A stretch of 64,000 bases of DNA from Aptenodytes patagonicus (lineage: Eukaryota > Chordata > Aves > Sphenisciformes > Spheniscidae). Location of the stretch: contig NC_134949.1 of the NCBI RefSeq assembly GCF_965638725.1, positions 36,799,151-36,863,150 on the forward strand, read 5' to 3'. Below the pieces are notes generated by a model, which saw only the letters and a list, made by a program, of their open reading frames with translations, had not been told where the DNA came from and made no database searches. How positions within the stretch are numbered: the first letter of the stretch is position 1; each line of letters starts with the position of its first letter. Below, piece by piece: positions 25,317 to 38,500 of the stretch. A program made the translations under genes and the position numbers.

Positions 25317-27788
25317 GTTAACTTCCAGGTCACACAATGCTACTCTGAGTAAGATGCATAGTGGTCCACATTTGCCTCTATGTAAGAAAGTAATACTTGT
25401 TATGTGCAAGCACAGACCAGACATTAACATTAATGGAAATTACATATCCATACACATTAGGGAGAGAATAGACCTCTCGAATGCTAAAGGCAGTTTCATA
25501 AAGAAGCAATGAAATTTTAGCTAATATCTACTGATGGTATTCCCAGAAATGCTTAATTTTGGATATAGTAAAAGCTATTTGGTTTGAGTGGCTAGGAAGC
25601 AAGGTATTGTGCCAAAGGTCTTTAAAGGAAAAGGGGGACTGATAGCAGTATGTGTCTGATCTTTAAAATCCTAAGAGAACAGTAACACACCGAATGGGTG
25701 CAAATCAAGTCTAATCAATTTTTCAGTTAATAATTAATATGTATGGAAAATTAACTTTGCTGCTGTTTAAAAATACAAATGAAAAAAAGGACATAAAACC
25801 TTTAGCATCCTAGGTGTTGTTTTGAATTAATTTGTTCATTCTTGGAACATGATTACTCCCTTTATGCTAATACATTTTTTCACATGGTTGTTATATCATA
25901 GACACAATGCATTAGACTCTCTTCACTTTCTTGTACTAAATGTGCAATTAAAGTATAATTACTCTGCAGTTGCAGACTTTTTAATTTAAATTAGTGAGTG
26001 GCTGCTGTAAATTGACTGTAATTGTATGTGAACTCACTTGTTTTATTTTAAAACAACAATATATAATTAAATGCAACTAAAGTTTTGCACATTTCTTCTG
26101 CTCACTAAATGTTCAAAACAGATGCAGTCTTTGGGTAGAACGTTTTTGCCAGGGTAACCCAGAATGGACCAGAGAGGAAAAGACCTCAAAGGCAGTGCAT
26201 TGCAAAAGCTACAAGCTCAAGCGTTTTTCTGGACAGCCTCCATTCCAGTGCTGCTGAAAATGGGTGAAAAATGTCCTCACTTGTGAAATCTCCACAGCTG
26301 ATGAATACAGCAGATAATACTATCTATTCCATAAGAATAGATTCCCAATAAAAACCCAGTCTGATACTTTTCCTCAAGACTTCCTTCTGCCTTAGAAGAG
26401 GAAGGGAGGAAAATCCAGACTATAGGATGTAAAGAATGGCTGAGTGAATATTCTCTGAATAGTAAAGCACTTTTCCTTACTTTAATGCATCTAAGCATCG
26501 AAGTTACAGGATCACAATTAGGTATAGTACAAATCTTCTGTTTCTTCAGAGAAACAAATGTATTACTAATTATTTGCTAACTACAGAATAGTTTATACAT
26601 GCAAATGAGGCACATAATTAATTATTATTTGATAATGTTAGAAGAAAATAGATAACAATATACAGAATATTGAAATAAGTGTGTGCTGGAACTTTTCATA
26701 ACACAACTTTGTACATTACTATTTTTTTGACTGGCAGCTCTTTCAATTTTTTTCTATGTTTATCACAAACCATACACAATATCCGTATTAAAAACAGACT
26801 CTTGAGTTTGCAAAGTCAAGCACTTGAAAGTTAGCAGCTTGCCTTTCTACGGGTGCCCTTGCAACTCCAATTCTATCTCTTTTCCATCATGCACAGTAAA
26901 CAACAGAATTTAGTGGGGGAGGAGTGTTGGAGGGAAGCCTGTTATAATGTTGTCAGGACTATGTATCAATGCAAATGCAGAAAGGGGGAAATTTTTAAGC
27001 CAGTGTTTCTTTCCTCCACAGATGATTCAGCAGTATGACGGACCTTCTCTTCCACGTTTTTGCCAAATAATATAAATAAACACAAGAAATAGAAATAATT
27101 TAATACTGGGGTTTTTCTTTTTAATTAGAACTGTTCCATCAACTGTATAGGATTGTGTGTGTGATCATAGCCTGACTGTCATTAAGCATACTGAAGAATC
27201 ATCAAGCCATCTTTTTTTTTTTCCCTGAGATACGTTAAGACAGAGAAAGGAAATTATTTTTTTAAAAAGCAATTAATAGCTCACCCTGAGCTCAGTGGAA
27301 TTTCATGAGACAAAGAAAAGCCATCTTGGCACCCCTAGCATTCTTCTGTAAAATATTAAAGACTTCTGGGAAACAAAAATGGTGTGGGGATTTCTTTAAA
27401 AAATAAAAAGGGTCTCACAAATATATTTAATGAACAACATGAGATAAGTGAAATACAGGGAATGCCACAAGAATCCCTTAAATAAATGCTTGAAGAAAGA
27501 AGCCTAAGAAATGGCTTGAAGAAATGCCTAGCTATGGATTGTCCTCCAAGACATGGAGATAAGACAGAGATCTCGTACCAAGACAGCCCTTATTTGTATG
27601 CAGTACCTTTCCAGTCATTTTGTGTCCTTATTTTTATATGCTTTTTTATACTGTACGTAAACAGACCACAAAAAAAAATTAACAAAACATGGTCAACAAA
27701 GTGATTCTTTAGAAAGCCTTTCCTAATAAGGAATGGACTTGAAGAGGGCTATATCAGTCATATTTTTCCATGACATAAATAACTTTGT

Positions 27789-27814
27789 TTAGGTAGTGAA
27801 AAGTCACTACCTAA
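27789..27814. repeat. Perfect 11-bp inverted repeat with 4-nt loop
   Basis: TTAGGTAGTGA, AAAG, TCACTACCTAA: a perfect stem with a short loop in the last TAFA2 intron. It is too short for a microRNA precursor, and its role is unknown. Confidence 0.95.
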
Positions 27815-29386
27815 TACAAATATTACAATGCAGAAACAGAAGGGCCTATACAACCAGAAACAAACATCTGCCAATGCATTTTTTCCACTTACGCCCTCTG
27901 CGAATGAGGTCGAGGTTGGAAATTATTTGAACAGATGGATGCGCACTATTTCCTGGAACTTCAAAATCCATACACTGTCTTTGCCATGCACTATCATTCA
28001 TACGTGGCTTATGAAAGCAAATGACAGTTTGGATTGCCACTTGTGCATGTTTATTCACTGAAACAGTTCAACTTGTAAGCTTGGAAGGTCCTTCTGATCT
28101 AATGCTACTACCTTGTACCAGTGATACTCGAAAGTACTTTGCAAATGTTAACAAAGGACAGGCTCACAATTACCTCATAGCTTGAGAATCCTGTAATTTA
28201 TTTTCTAAAGAAGGGGGGAAGCTGGACAAAAAGAGCTGTTAAGGGAATTTTTGCAATAGGGCACCTATGTGCACATGCACTTAACAGTAGATAGGTGTGG
28301 ATTTGGGTGTTTATGTTGGATAACTAAGTTTCTAGGTGCACAAGAAACCATTACAAAAGTCTGAGAAACGTTAAGGTGATTCAACCATATTTCAAGGGTA
28401 TGCTTGATAAAGTAACTGCAGCAGAGACCTGTGAGTTAGGAAACAGACTCTTGTTTCAGTCTCACAGACCGCTATTTGACTTGGGCTAATGACAAAAGGC
28501 AAAATTTGAGTGATTTGTGAGCAGTCTGGAAAACAGATATTTAATGATAACTATATGGATTCATTTACCTTCAGTGAGGATTACATATTGATAGACTTTT
28601 TTTCAAGTCTTCACATGTTTCATTCCTGCTTATAAGACTTTGGCCCTACATAACTTTTGATATCAAGACTCAAGAGCTTTAAATTTTTCTCTTAACTTTA
28701 TTTCAGGCACTGCAGTATGAAAAGTGTTAGTCTGAACAAGTTCCCAAGCCTGTAATAGAGCAATTTAGAATTCTAGATCCTCAGGTCTCACCTTTGGCAA
28801 ACATCTCTAACTCATTTTATTAATTAAATAGAACATTTTCCAGTACCCTTAAATGGCTCAAAAGTTTCCAATGTCTTTGTTAACTACCGGACTCTAAAGC
28901 TTTTAATTCTTTCATACTTTTATTGCACTGTGACTAATCAGAATTGCATTTGTGATAATTCTTGTGCTTAGGACCTTCCATTAGAAAGAAACAAACATGT
29001 TGAAAACTCATTGCACACAATGCCATTTGAAGTATAATTCTGTATTTCAAATTTTCCCACTGCTCTTAATGATTTTAGCAGGAGATTGTTGGTGTTAAAA
29101 TGAAGACCTAGACAATCAGTATTAAAAACTGTAATTAAAACTAAAAGGGTTTGGAAATCTTTCACAAGTAAATTGAGATTTCCACTTGTTCCAAAAAATC
29201 TTAAAGTTAGGACTAGAAAAATAGGTAAAGGAAAAATACTTTAGAGCATGGCATACGTTCCTGAAAATGGCAGAGTTCTTCATCTTAAACATGGTTTTAA
29301 GACTAAACAGACAACATCTACCATATCTTAGGAATATAGCGGAAATACCCCTTTCCCAACTTTTTTCTGAATTTCAATTAATCCAG

Positions 29387-29881
29387 TGTGGGATGCTGAG
29401 CTTTCAGCTACAAAGCGACACCTAACTGAATGTACCAAGATGTACTTCCTTTATAAGCGCTGTTCTCTTCTCCAGAGCACCTGTTGCTTTCCCATAATAG
29501 TGAGTACTTAAGTTTATCGATTGGGTCTACCTTTGAAAGGAGAGTGAGTGAAGAAAGACATTTAAAGGCTCCCAGAAGCATCTGACTGACACACTGAGGC
29601 TGCTTAGGAGCGCAATGCAGAGTCTCTCCAACCACCCTCCTGAAGCTCTGCCCAAATAAGCCACGATTCCTGGGCATCTGCAGCAAACTAAGCAACTACA
29701 ATGAGGAGTAAGCTACAACAATTCCTGTTAATACTGTGTAAACCTGTATTTGTACACACCTGCTGCTCTGTGAGCAATAAACCAGGGCTGGAACACATTT
29801 TCTGGAGTGGTTTGACTCTTTATTCCTCAGCGAACGTTCTGGCCCTTCCTTAGAATCCGACCAAGACTAGGATTCATCACA
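29387..29881 (+). mobile_element. LTR of a class II (ERVK-like) endogenous retrovirus
   Basis: It starts TGTGGGATG and ends ...GATTCATCACA, so the ends are TG/CA and imperfectly inverted (TGTGGGATG against TGTGATGAA). A polyadenylation signal AATAAA lies at 29776-29781, in the position expected before the R/U5 part. Two bases after the LTR end comes a sequence resembling a tRNA-Lys primer binding site (separate entry), which supports the right-hand boundary. The left boundary is chosen from the TG only. No retroviral coding sequence follows. It lies in the last TAFA2 intron, opposite to the gene. Confidence 0.6.
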
Positions 29882-29883
29882 AC

Positions 29884-29902
29884 TAGTGCTCCAACGTGGA
29901 GC
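29884..29902 (+). other. Degraded retroviral primer binding site (tRNA-Lys type)
   Basis: TAGTGCTCCAACGTGGAGC resembles the tRNA-Lys1,2 primer binding site of class II retroviruses (TGGCGCCCAACGTGGGGC), with three substitutions and one extra base; the core CCAACGTGG is intact. It begins two bases after the CA end of the LTR, the expected spacing. Confidence 0.6.
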
Positions 29903-30448
29903 CAGAATATTTTGTGTGTGTGGAAAAATCAAAAATTGTCATCAGGCACAGCAGAAACCTCCTTTCTCTACTTCTCCATTCGGACTTGAGGAGTTTTACA
30001 CGTTTGCCTAAGAAACAAACACATGTCAAGTACTACACTGTTATGGAATTAGTTACAGAAAACAAAACTGGGATAGTTGGAATTTTCTTTAACTTACAAG
30101 GAAAAGTACAAAATGACAGGAAAAAACATATTTCAGAATCAGAGCGACTTCTCTTAGCAAAAGAGCATGGTCTCAAAAACACCCCCAAGCAATAACAGTA
30201 ACCCCCAAGGAAAAGGTTTAAACATACTCAAACTCATTGATTTGTCACCAAAAAACAATAGAAACTGATAGATAACACTCATTTTTGCAAGTATATCAGC
30301 AATCTTTAACTATAATAAAACAGTAATTGAAAAGTTCTTTGAAAATAAGTCTATGGATAGACCTGTGGTACAGAAAAGAGCCATGAAGTCAGAATACGAT
30401 TCCTTCTAAATGAAAGATTTGAGTGTGTTCTTCCCATATGTTTAAAGT

Positions 30449-30470
30449 AAAAAAAAAAAAAAAAAAAAAA
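30449..30470. repeat. Homopolymer A22
   Basis: Twenty-two A preceded by 'cccatatgtttaaagt'. I see no SINE or processed-gene body upstream. Confidence 0.95.
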
Positions 30471-31625
30471 GGAAGTTTAAAGTTTGAAAAATGTGAGCAT
30501 TTTGAGAACTCTACTTACAGTCATTTCTATGGTCAGTAGGTTACAGAAAACACCATAAAATAACAGATGGCACATTTCAAAAGACAATGTTCAATTCAGA
30601 CAGCCAGTTACTTATCCAGATATTTGAGGTAGTTTTTGGACCTGCTGATAATGATTGTTTCCTAAAAGGGTTGCACAACACCTCGAAAGATCACCTAAAT
30701 TTCTTTAAATAACGCTTACAAAAATATTATTATTTTCCTTTTTTTTTTCTTTAGGCTTTTTAACTTAAATGTCATGCTGCAGATCATTAGAAACATACAT
30801 TACAAGATTAAACTCATACTTTGATAACTTGTTGCTTTAATAAGATCTCTACAGATTTAAAGACTATGAAACAAATTAATATGGCTCTGTATTCTTATTT
30901 CCTTGAACTTGATAGTGTACAAAATAAACTTAATTGATACAACTCACTAGGACAATTCTCATAGTGTATACCTGATGAAGATATGAGAGTTATGTCAAGG
31001 CTAAATCTAATTCATTAGTCTTTTGAATGTATTTCATTATTATTCTCTTCCAAAAGGTAATGCCACTACAATGCACATACCTAAATTTTCTCAATCTTTC
31101 TACAACTCAGCACAGGAATTAAGTTTATGGTAGAATTGTTTTAACTTCACAATTTTTTTCATTTACAGACAACAGTTTTATATTAAAAGAAGACTTAAAC
31201 ATAAACCTTATTTTACTTTCTGTAACAGATAATAACTGTAGCAATACAGACAAGGATATATCCTCTTGAGGTTTTTGTGGTGATCACAACTCCATAGTGG
31301 GACTGCAGCATGGCGGCATAAAAGACTGCAAGACAATTAATTAAATAATGTAATTTTCTTCTCTTTTGCACCACTTATTCCATCTAGTCATCTCAAGTGG
31401 AAAAGAAAAACAACCTCCTTCCTTTTTACAGATGAGGAAACTGAAGCATAATAAAGAGTCATGCTACCCTTCAAATTGTGAGAACGTAAATGGAGAAGGA
31501 GGGATAGGAACAGAGTCCTTCTGTCTTTGGCTTTATCTGACCTCACCTACCTAAAGGAAGGACTACTGTTGCTCTTGATTGGAAAGGAAAACCTGTAACA
31601 AGCTGTTTCCTGTGTTCAATATTCT

Positions 31626-31663
31626 AAAACAAAAAACAAAAAACAAAAAAAACAAAAAACAAC
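31626..31663. repeat. (AAAAAC)n microsatellite
   Basis: A blocks of 4-8 separated by single C, between 'attct' and 'aacccagcc'. Confidence 0.9.
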
Positions 31664-31929
31664 CCAGCCTTATTTTAAAATTAGGTTGAGGTTTTAAATT
31701 GCCTAACAGGTATAACGGATTTTCATCATTTAATATATTTTTTCCAGAAATTGGGTAAGATTGAACTTCAAATTATCCCCACGAAAAAATCAGGTAGTCT
31801 AAATTCATCACATTTGATATCTTTTTCTTCTTCAGAAGTTTATGGTGTGTTATTTTTTCTGGGATTTTGAATGGAGAGTAAAAAGCCATTTGGACGAGAC
31901 CAAAATAGAAACGTAAATTATTTCCTTAC

Positions 31930-32112
31930 CTGTAATTTTATCTTCTCTATGAGGGTACCTGCTGCTCTGTTAGTGCAGTACTGATGTGTTTTCTGCCTTT
32001 GTCCCAAGCTTCAGAGATTCCTCTGGTGATTTTTCCCCACTTGCTTACCAGCTTCCACTGCTGGCATTTTGAGGTAGTGCACTCACATTTGGATCCACGA
32101 ATACTGCCACAG
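31930..32112 (-). other. Cryptic or alternative exon candidate within the last TAFA2 intron
   Basis: On the minus strand, a pyrimidine-rich acceptor (cttatattccctcag, before base 32112) and a strong donor (TTACAG|GTAAGGAAA, 31930/31929) bracket 183 bp. One frame is open across most of it. Spliced after the TAFA2 125-nt exon (phase 0), it would add L-W-Q-Y-S-W-I-Q-M and then a stop. It overlaps one copy of the inverted motif, so it may be an exonised repeat. There is no evidence of expression. Confidence 0.3.
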
Positions 32113-35100
32113 CTGAGGGAATATAAGACAACTAAAAAACAAGTTAGAAAACAGCAGAGCAATATCCAGGCAGGAAAAAAAAAATGTTTAAAAACAATGA
32201 ATCAGTCATCAACTTGAAACCCTTCGATCATTTTCCTCTCTCTTTCCATCCATTTAGAATCTCCACATGAAGAAAAGACTTTCCCAAGCTTGGAGAAATT
32301 TTAGCCAAAGTAGTGGGTGCTGACAGAGTAGTGGGTACCCATTCAGAGAATATAAAATTATTTTAAGGGAATCTAATTTTAACTTTCTCCAGCATGAGTA
32401 CCCATCACGCCATCACTTTAATACAGATAAGAAACAGAAGAAAGGTGGCAGATTTGGAGGATTTCAGAAAAATCCCTGTCTCAAGTCTTAACAGAACCAG
32501 GGAAAAGGAAGACTCAAGGGCTTTTCACCTAAAAGCTGTCATAGATGAATAACTGAAGGATTTCTCATTTCCCAGGGAAAAATACATAAAGTCTGGTTCA
32601 CTAAGAAGTAGTTAAGATTATGGTTGCTGATCCCCTACTAACAGTTGTAGTCATCTTGGTCATCAGAGAAAAAGAAGGGAAAAGAGAAACTAGTACTGTC
32701 AATTTAATAAGTAAATAAATTAAACACAAAACAGAGAGCATATCTACCATGCATGTTTGAAGTTGCATGTAGATGACAAAATTTCGCTGGCATTCTCTTA
32801 TGTTTTTTACGTATAATGGTCACAAGTTCCTGTGGCATTCTTGGAAGAAGATAGCATAACACACTGGTACTAATTCCAGAAAATGATGGCTTTGATGCTT
32901 TTCCCTGGCATTTGCCCTGAACTCATGATAAACTGATGCACGTTACTAGCATCATTCCTGAACTGATTAGAAATGTCTTCTTGCTTGAGTATTATGGAGA
33001 TTTCCAGGTGAAAGTTACAACTTCCTGTACTGGGGATCACCTTGATACTGCTTCTGAACTCCACAGTACACAGAAAAGATGTATCCTGTCAAAGGAAAAA
33101 ATGAACTCTAGAAATTTAACTAAGAACCTGCTTTGGTATTCAATTTAATTTGTCTTTCTTAAAGAACCTGGCAAGTTGTCTTCACACCTGCATCTTCTCA
33201 TTATCTTCTGACTAGTATGTGACCCAAGACAAGGTAAGTATGAATGAATCGGAGCAGCTAATCACAATTAAACACTGGTATTCTAAAATCTCAAGTAATG
33301 AAGGAAAGACCAAAAGGCTCTGAAGAGGTTGTTGCCTTCAAATTTCAGGAACATAAGTACCAATGATTTGCCTTAAGGTCAAGAGAGAGAAAAAGGACTC
33401 TGGTAATTTCTTGAATGACCCTCCAAAAAGAAATTCGCTTTGCAAATAATCAGCTTCAAATTTGCCAAGTTGCATTCTAGGAGAAAGTCTCCTGTTCCTT
33501 TTTCGTATTTTGAAAATGTTGAACAATAATTATTAACAACTGGAATTAGAATGATGCCTTGAAGATGATAAATTTGCTATGCTATCTCATTTTCCAAGGT
33601 CACTCTGAAAAGATGATAAGGAGGCAGGACAGAGGGATCTCAGAATTCTAGAAGAACAACTACTCTGATTTTTCAGTGCATTTGCCTGAATTGGTAACAG
33701 CACAAGCAGAGGTAAAGTCCTTTGGTCTTCTTTTGGCAGGGTCATGTTTCTGAGCCACAAAGCTTGAATTCAAGATGAAGGAACAAGCTGTTCTTCTGGC
33801 TGGCATCAGTAAGATATTTTCTGGCATTTTTGAACCTGAAGAGGCAAAGCTGTTTTGGACCTCTTGACATATGCAGCTCCATTAAAATTCTCAAATTTTC
33901 TATTACTACTGAGTTTGTAGATACATGTTGGTTAGACACAATCCATTGCTTCCTTGAGATCATATCCATCTTCATAAACTGGAGACACACTGTGTTCACT
34001 TCTGGTTTTAGAGGTCTTGCCAATATAATTCTACCGGTCACATCATACAAATAAGTCATGGTGAACTCGGTATTTTGTAGCTTCACCCAGAATCTCCACT
34101 TCAGAACTCTATGGCATTTCTCACCGCAGATATGGAAGGGGATGAATGATGGTCAGGACTGTAAGATCTGAGAAGGAATCATCTGTGTATGCTAATAATG
34201 CAGTAGAAGAAAGCTCAAAGTCCATTTTATAGAACTTATAAAGTCCTTTGGAGTCTTTTCTCCATACAGAGCAGTAGTGTCTTTCCTAAGATGAACCTGG
34301 TGTTCACCAAGGTGGAAGAAGGAGTAAACTACAAGCTATGAAAAAATGAACAATTTTGAAATTCTTATGGAAATTAATTTTATGTTGGTCCTCTTCTTTT
34401 TTAATTTAGTCCTAGACATCAATCTTCCACTTACTCTTGCCTGAAATACATTTTTTCTTCATTTTGAACAGTTCTCAGATAGGACAGGACTATCTTCATT
34501 ATTCTTATGGAGAAATAAGTAAGATTTACAACCATGCTCACTTTGTTCTGCAAGGGAATAATATCTGAGTAATCTGATTTCAACTGGTTTGAGAGTTGTT
34601 CACTCCTCCAACGGTTACTGTGCATAATGCTCTGTATGACTGACTTTCTCCGCTTGATATTGATTATTATCCGTTTCCTTCCTTCCCTATTAGATGGCAG
34701 AAGAGCAGAGCTGCAACAGGGCAGTACTTCTGAGGTTTTCTATACAGTCCTAATGAGTAAGGAAATACCTCAAGAAAACTATGGGATTTTGGAGAGTTGA
34801 AAGTAATATCTTTTGAACAGTTGGGGGCTACTTTTCTACTCCCTCATATCCGTTCTGCAACTAAGCAGTGATGCACAGTTTTTGAAGCCTGTGCCAAATA
34901 CCCATGGAAAGAAGCAAGAGTTCTGCCTGCAGCTATTTAGGTAGTAGGTAATGTGAGGTTTCAGAACACTCCAGTCCCTCTGAGTTGAAATGTATCATTT
35001 CTGACTTGCAGAAATGATCCAAAGAAGCCCTTACAGACTGCAAAGGAGGGTGAGACAAGGAAGAAGCACTAGTTTTAGAGCATGCCAGCATGACTCACAC

Positions 35101-35570
35101 AATACTGGCATTTGAATATCATCTTCCTATACAGTAACTTGTGAGGTAGTAGAAGCTGAAAAAGATTTCCCAGGAAAACTAAAAAGGACTGCTAGATATT
35201 CAAAGAGCCCTTCTTGCACAGCTGTGAAAGGACAAAGAGACTGGCAGAAAATGGAGCTGCAAATCAGAGTGGAAACATCTTTGATTTCGGTGTCAGGACT
35301 TTTCTACTTTGTGGAGAAGTGGAGAAAAACAGTAATTTACATACAGCCTTCAGAACTCACTCTTATTTTCCATCATATTCCATCAGCAGAAAATTATTCT
35401 TCAAACATGAGGTCAATATCTCAAACATGCCAGCAAAGGACAAATTGGGGGAAAAAAGAAAATAAAGAAAAATAAATCACAAGTCGAATCTTTTGGGACA
35501 AAGGCAGAAAACCTCTTGGCTGGACTGATGGAGTGGAGGATTCCCACGTGGAAGAAAGTAATGCTTGCAA
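31930..35570. repeat. Cluster of inverted copies of an unrecognised motif
   Basis: Four related copies of a roughly 60-170 bp motif lie here in alternating orientation: 31930-32100, complement of about 32300-32365, about 32372-32440, and complement of about 35395-35570. The outer pair share an exact 20-mer, GTTTTCTGCCTTTGTCCCAA (31988 region, and inverted near 35490), and a weaker block around 'gctggcat'. The 31933 and 32360 copies match at roughly three quarters of 46 positions ('taattttat', 'ttctct', 'gggtacc', 'ctctgt'). It could be a decayed DNA transposon with long terminal inverted repeats, or several insertions of one repeat. I read no transposase. Confidence 0.5.
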
Positions 35571-38500
35571 AAATCACTGATTAGTTAATTAGTGACATGC
35601 AACTGAAATCCATTTGCATTTTTCTTTAAATATTGCAGAAATATTTTCCTTTGATTTCAGAGTAATTCTGTCAATTTTCAAGTTCTGCAGAAGCTAAAAT
35701 GATGCTTTACAATGGATGCTAGCTGCAGTCTTACCTTAGAAAAAACTATTCCCTCATAAAAATGTATAAACCACAGCATATATTACTAATACTCTGCGAG
35801 TGTGATGAAGAGATTGCAATGGATTTCATTTCTGATTTGTACAGTGTGCCTACTCACAAAAAAATTAAAGTAACACTTCTGAATAGCTAGAGACAAGACC
35901 CAGTGTATTCACAAGGAGGTGCAGCAAGGGATTGAAAAAAAATAATGAAAAATTGCAGACCTTCTAGGCAAAAGCTGCTAATTAAAAAAAATAAAAATAC
36001 TATTCTGTTTTTAGAAATTATTTTCTTTCAAGTAATGCATTAACAGGCTCCCTCTTTCCAGAAGAGCTGTACCTGTGAATATTGCCTTTAACACATTCTC
36101 TCTTTTGTTGTTCCTCACTTTCAGTTCTTAATATCAGTACCCATAGGACTCAAAGTCGGAACAGAACTAAACAAAATTTGAGACCGAAAATGTCTTGCGA
36201 GTTGAATGTTTGGATTATCTTCACCTGCCCAACAAGTTTTACTGACCTTTCAGTCTATGACTTTGCCTATAACATTTCATACCACAACACTTCTTCCTTT
36301 TATCCTTTTCATCATAACTTGTGTTTTGTGGGTATTTTTAAGTACATTTGCCTTTGGGGAAAGGACTATGACTTGTCTAGATTTCTGTGACCTACAAATG
36401 AACATCACCAAGCTGTAGGCCTAAACTCGTGTCAGATGTAGACTTGCAACAGGAACCTTTTCATAGGGTAGAACTAGGCACGCCAACTTCACGTTAAAGA
36501 AGTAAATTTGGTATATAGCAGCTATTTTTAAGGAAATCAGTGAATTGCATAGCCCTGAATACTGATGATTCCTTGTAACATGTGTTGGCTGGAATGCTAA
36601 CTATTTTCATCAAAATGCCCATGTGTCCCAAAAGATTAGTGTTTAGGTGCCCTACAAAAAATACAGAGCTTCAGTATGAATGAATTGTGATGCTAGATCA
36701 AAACAATAATTATTGACTAATGCAAAAAGCTAGCTTGACCCCAGAAAATGTCATCCTATTTCCATTACCAGATCATTTGCCCCCTGAAACTTGTATGTAT
36801 TTTTAGGAAAATGTGTACATACCACTTACTGCTATTTTAATGACAGATTAGATACAGTGGGTCTCTGAGTGAGCAATGAGAAACATGCTGAGACAGCTGC
36901 AAATTTCTCCTAGTGACAGATTAGCCAAAGGCATGGAAAGAGATACCATAGCAACAAAGAGGTTGTCACAAGTGCAATCACTCTTTTCCATGAGTAGTAT
37001 TTTGCTACAGTCTGTGCACTTACTTATATTGTAATCACATCCTTTTTATGAACTGCAAGGTATTGCTAGTCACTGTATATATGTATATTATTCCTATAAA
37101 TCTTCATCTGAAATTAAGGTAGAAGGTGAGGAGCCTATAGACAGAGGCTCTAAAGTGAGGCAGGGGGATAGAGCAGTTTCACAGTGAGGTTGTTTCTTAC
37201 ATTTATTCACACAGCCCCTTAAATAATATTAGGAAAAACACTTCCTGTCATTATTTACTACTGACGCATAGCAGATCATTGATTTATCCTGTAAGTATTT
37301 CACGTTTCACAGCGGTCAAAGGAAAAGGCAAATTGTTTCATGTGATGGAAGTTAGTAGCAATTTTACACTGAAAAAATGTCGTGTGAGAAATACATTGCC
37401 TTATGAGCACTGACTGACCACAACTCCCATACAGCCGGCCTACCGGAAACATCCTAGAATAACCTATACACAACGTTTATATGATGAATTTCTGCTTTTT
37501 CTAATTACGTGTCATCACTACTGCTGTTTTTGAAAAGCCTGGAGGAGGAAGAGAAATAAAGACGTGAGGGAAGAGGCTGCCACAATGGCAATATTTCTTT
37601 TCAACTTTGGCAGAAAAAAACAGTAATCCTTGTTCCATTTTCTTCCGCTCTGCTGCTGCTTAAAGAGCCTATGCATCTGTTGCTCATGCAGAGAAGCACA
37701 GATCAACAACTAACATAGCTGCATTGCTAACACTGATGCCAGGCTCAGTTACAAGAAAAATGCCATTTTCTTCTCATATCCAGGGACACATTTTCGCCCT
37801 TTTGTATTATGTTGTCTTACTCAAGCAGTGGTTATGACAGCACTGGTAGTAGTTCAGTCACCACTAATGCTGCCTCCTGATACTGGGAATCACAGTCGCC
37901 CACTGCAAAGCATTACTACATAAAGGTACCTAACAGAGGTCTTTTCATTCCTTGTGCTGAAAGGGTTATGAACAGCATATTTTATAAATTGAAACATAAA
38001 TAAAATTACTGCCTCTCCTTTCAGCAGCTGTAATTAATTTAGAAACAACCCAGCATCTGCAAGTGAGAAAGAGGAGATAAGGTAAAAATGTAAGCAGTAT
38101 TTATAGATAGCAACAGAACTGCATTGATTTAGAGTACTGGAATGCACATACTGAACACGATTTGGCTTCATGTGCAGCCAGTTGGTGTGTTTGGATGGTA
38201 CACTTTCTCCTCTTCCAAGAACGTTATTCAATTTTTAGTTTCTTTTAAACTCTGGATGCCATAATGTAAAATTAGATTAAATGGAATATTACAAATATCT
38301 GACTTCAGGCTCTCTCCAATATTGTTTTGGAATGCAGATAAACACTCTCAGTATGGATTTCTGTCCATCCCGGCAATATTTCTGTTCTTTTCACACTAGC
38401 CGTCTATCTCTGGTATTGATTTGGAAAGCAGATTTGGATTTGGAATGTAGATAAATATACTCAATATGGATTTATTTTTGGCCCTGTAATATTTCTCTTT

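Noticed and set aside
30449..30470. A22 as the tail of a processed pseudogene
   Set aside because: No coding remnant or target duplication could be recognised upstream of the A run.
33742..34086. 114-codon minus-strand frame inside the inverted-repeat cluster as a transposase remnant
   Set aside because: I could find no transposase motif in it; assigning a superfamily would be a guess.
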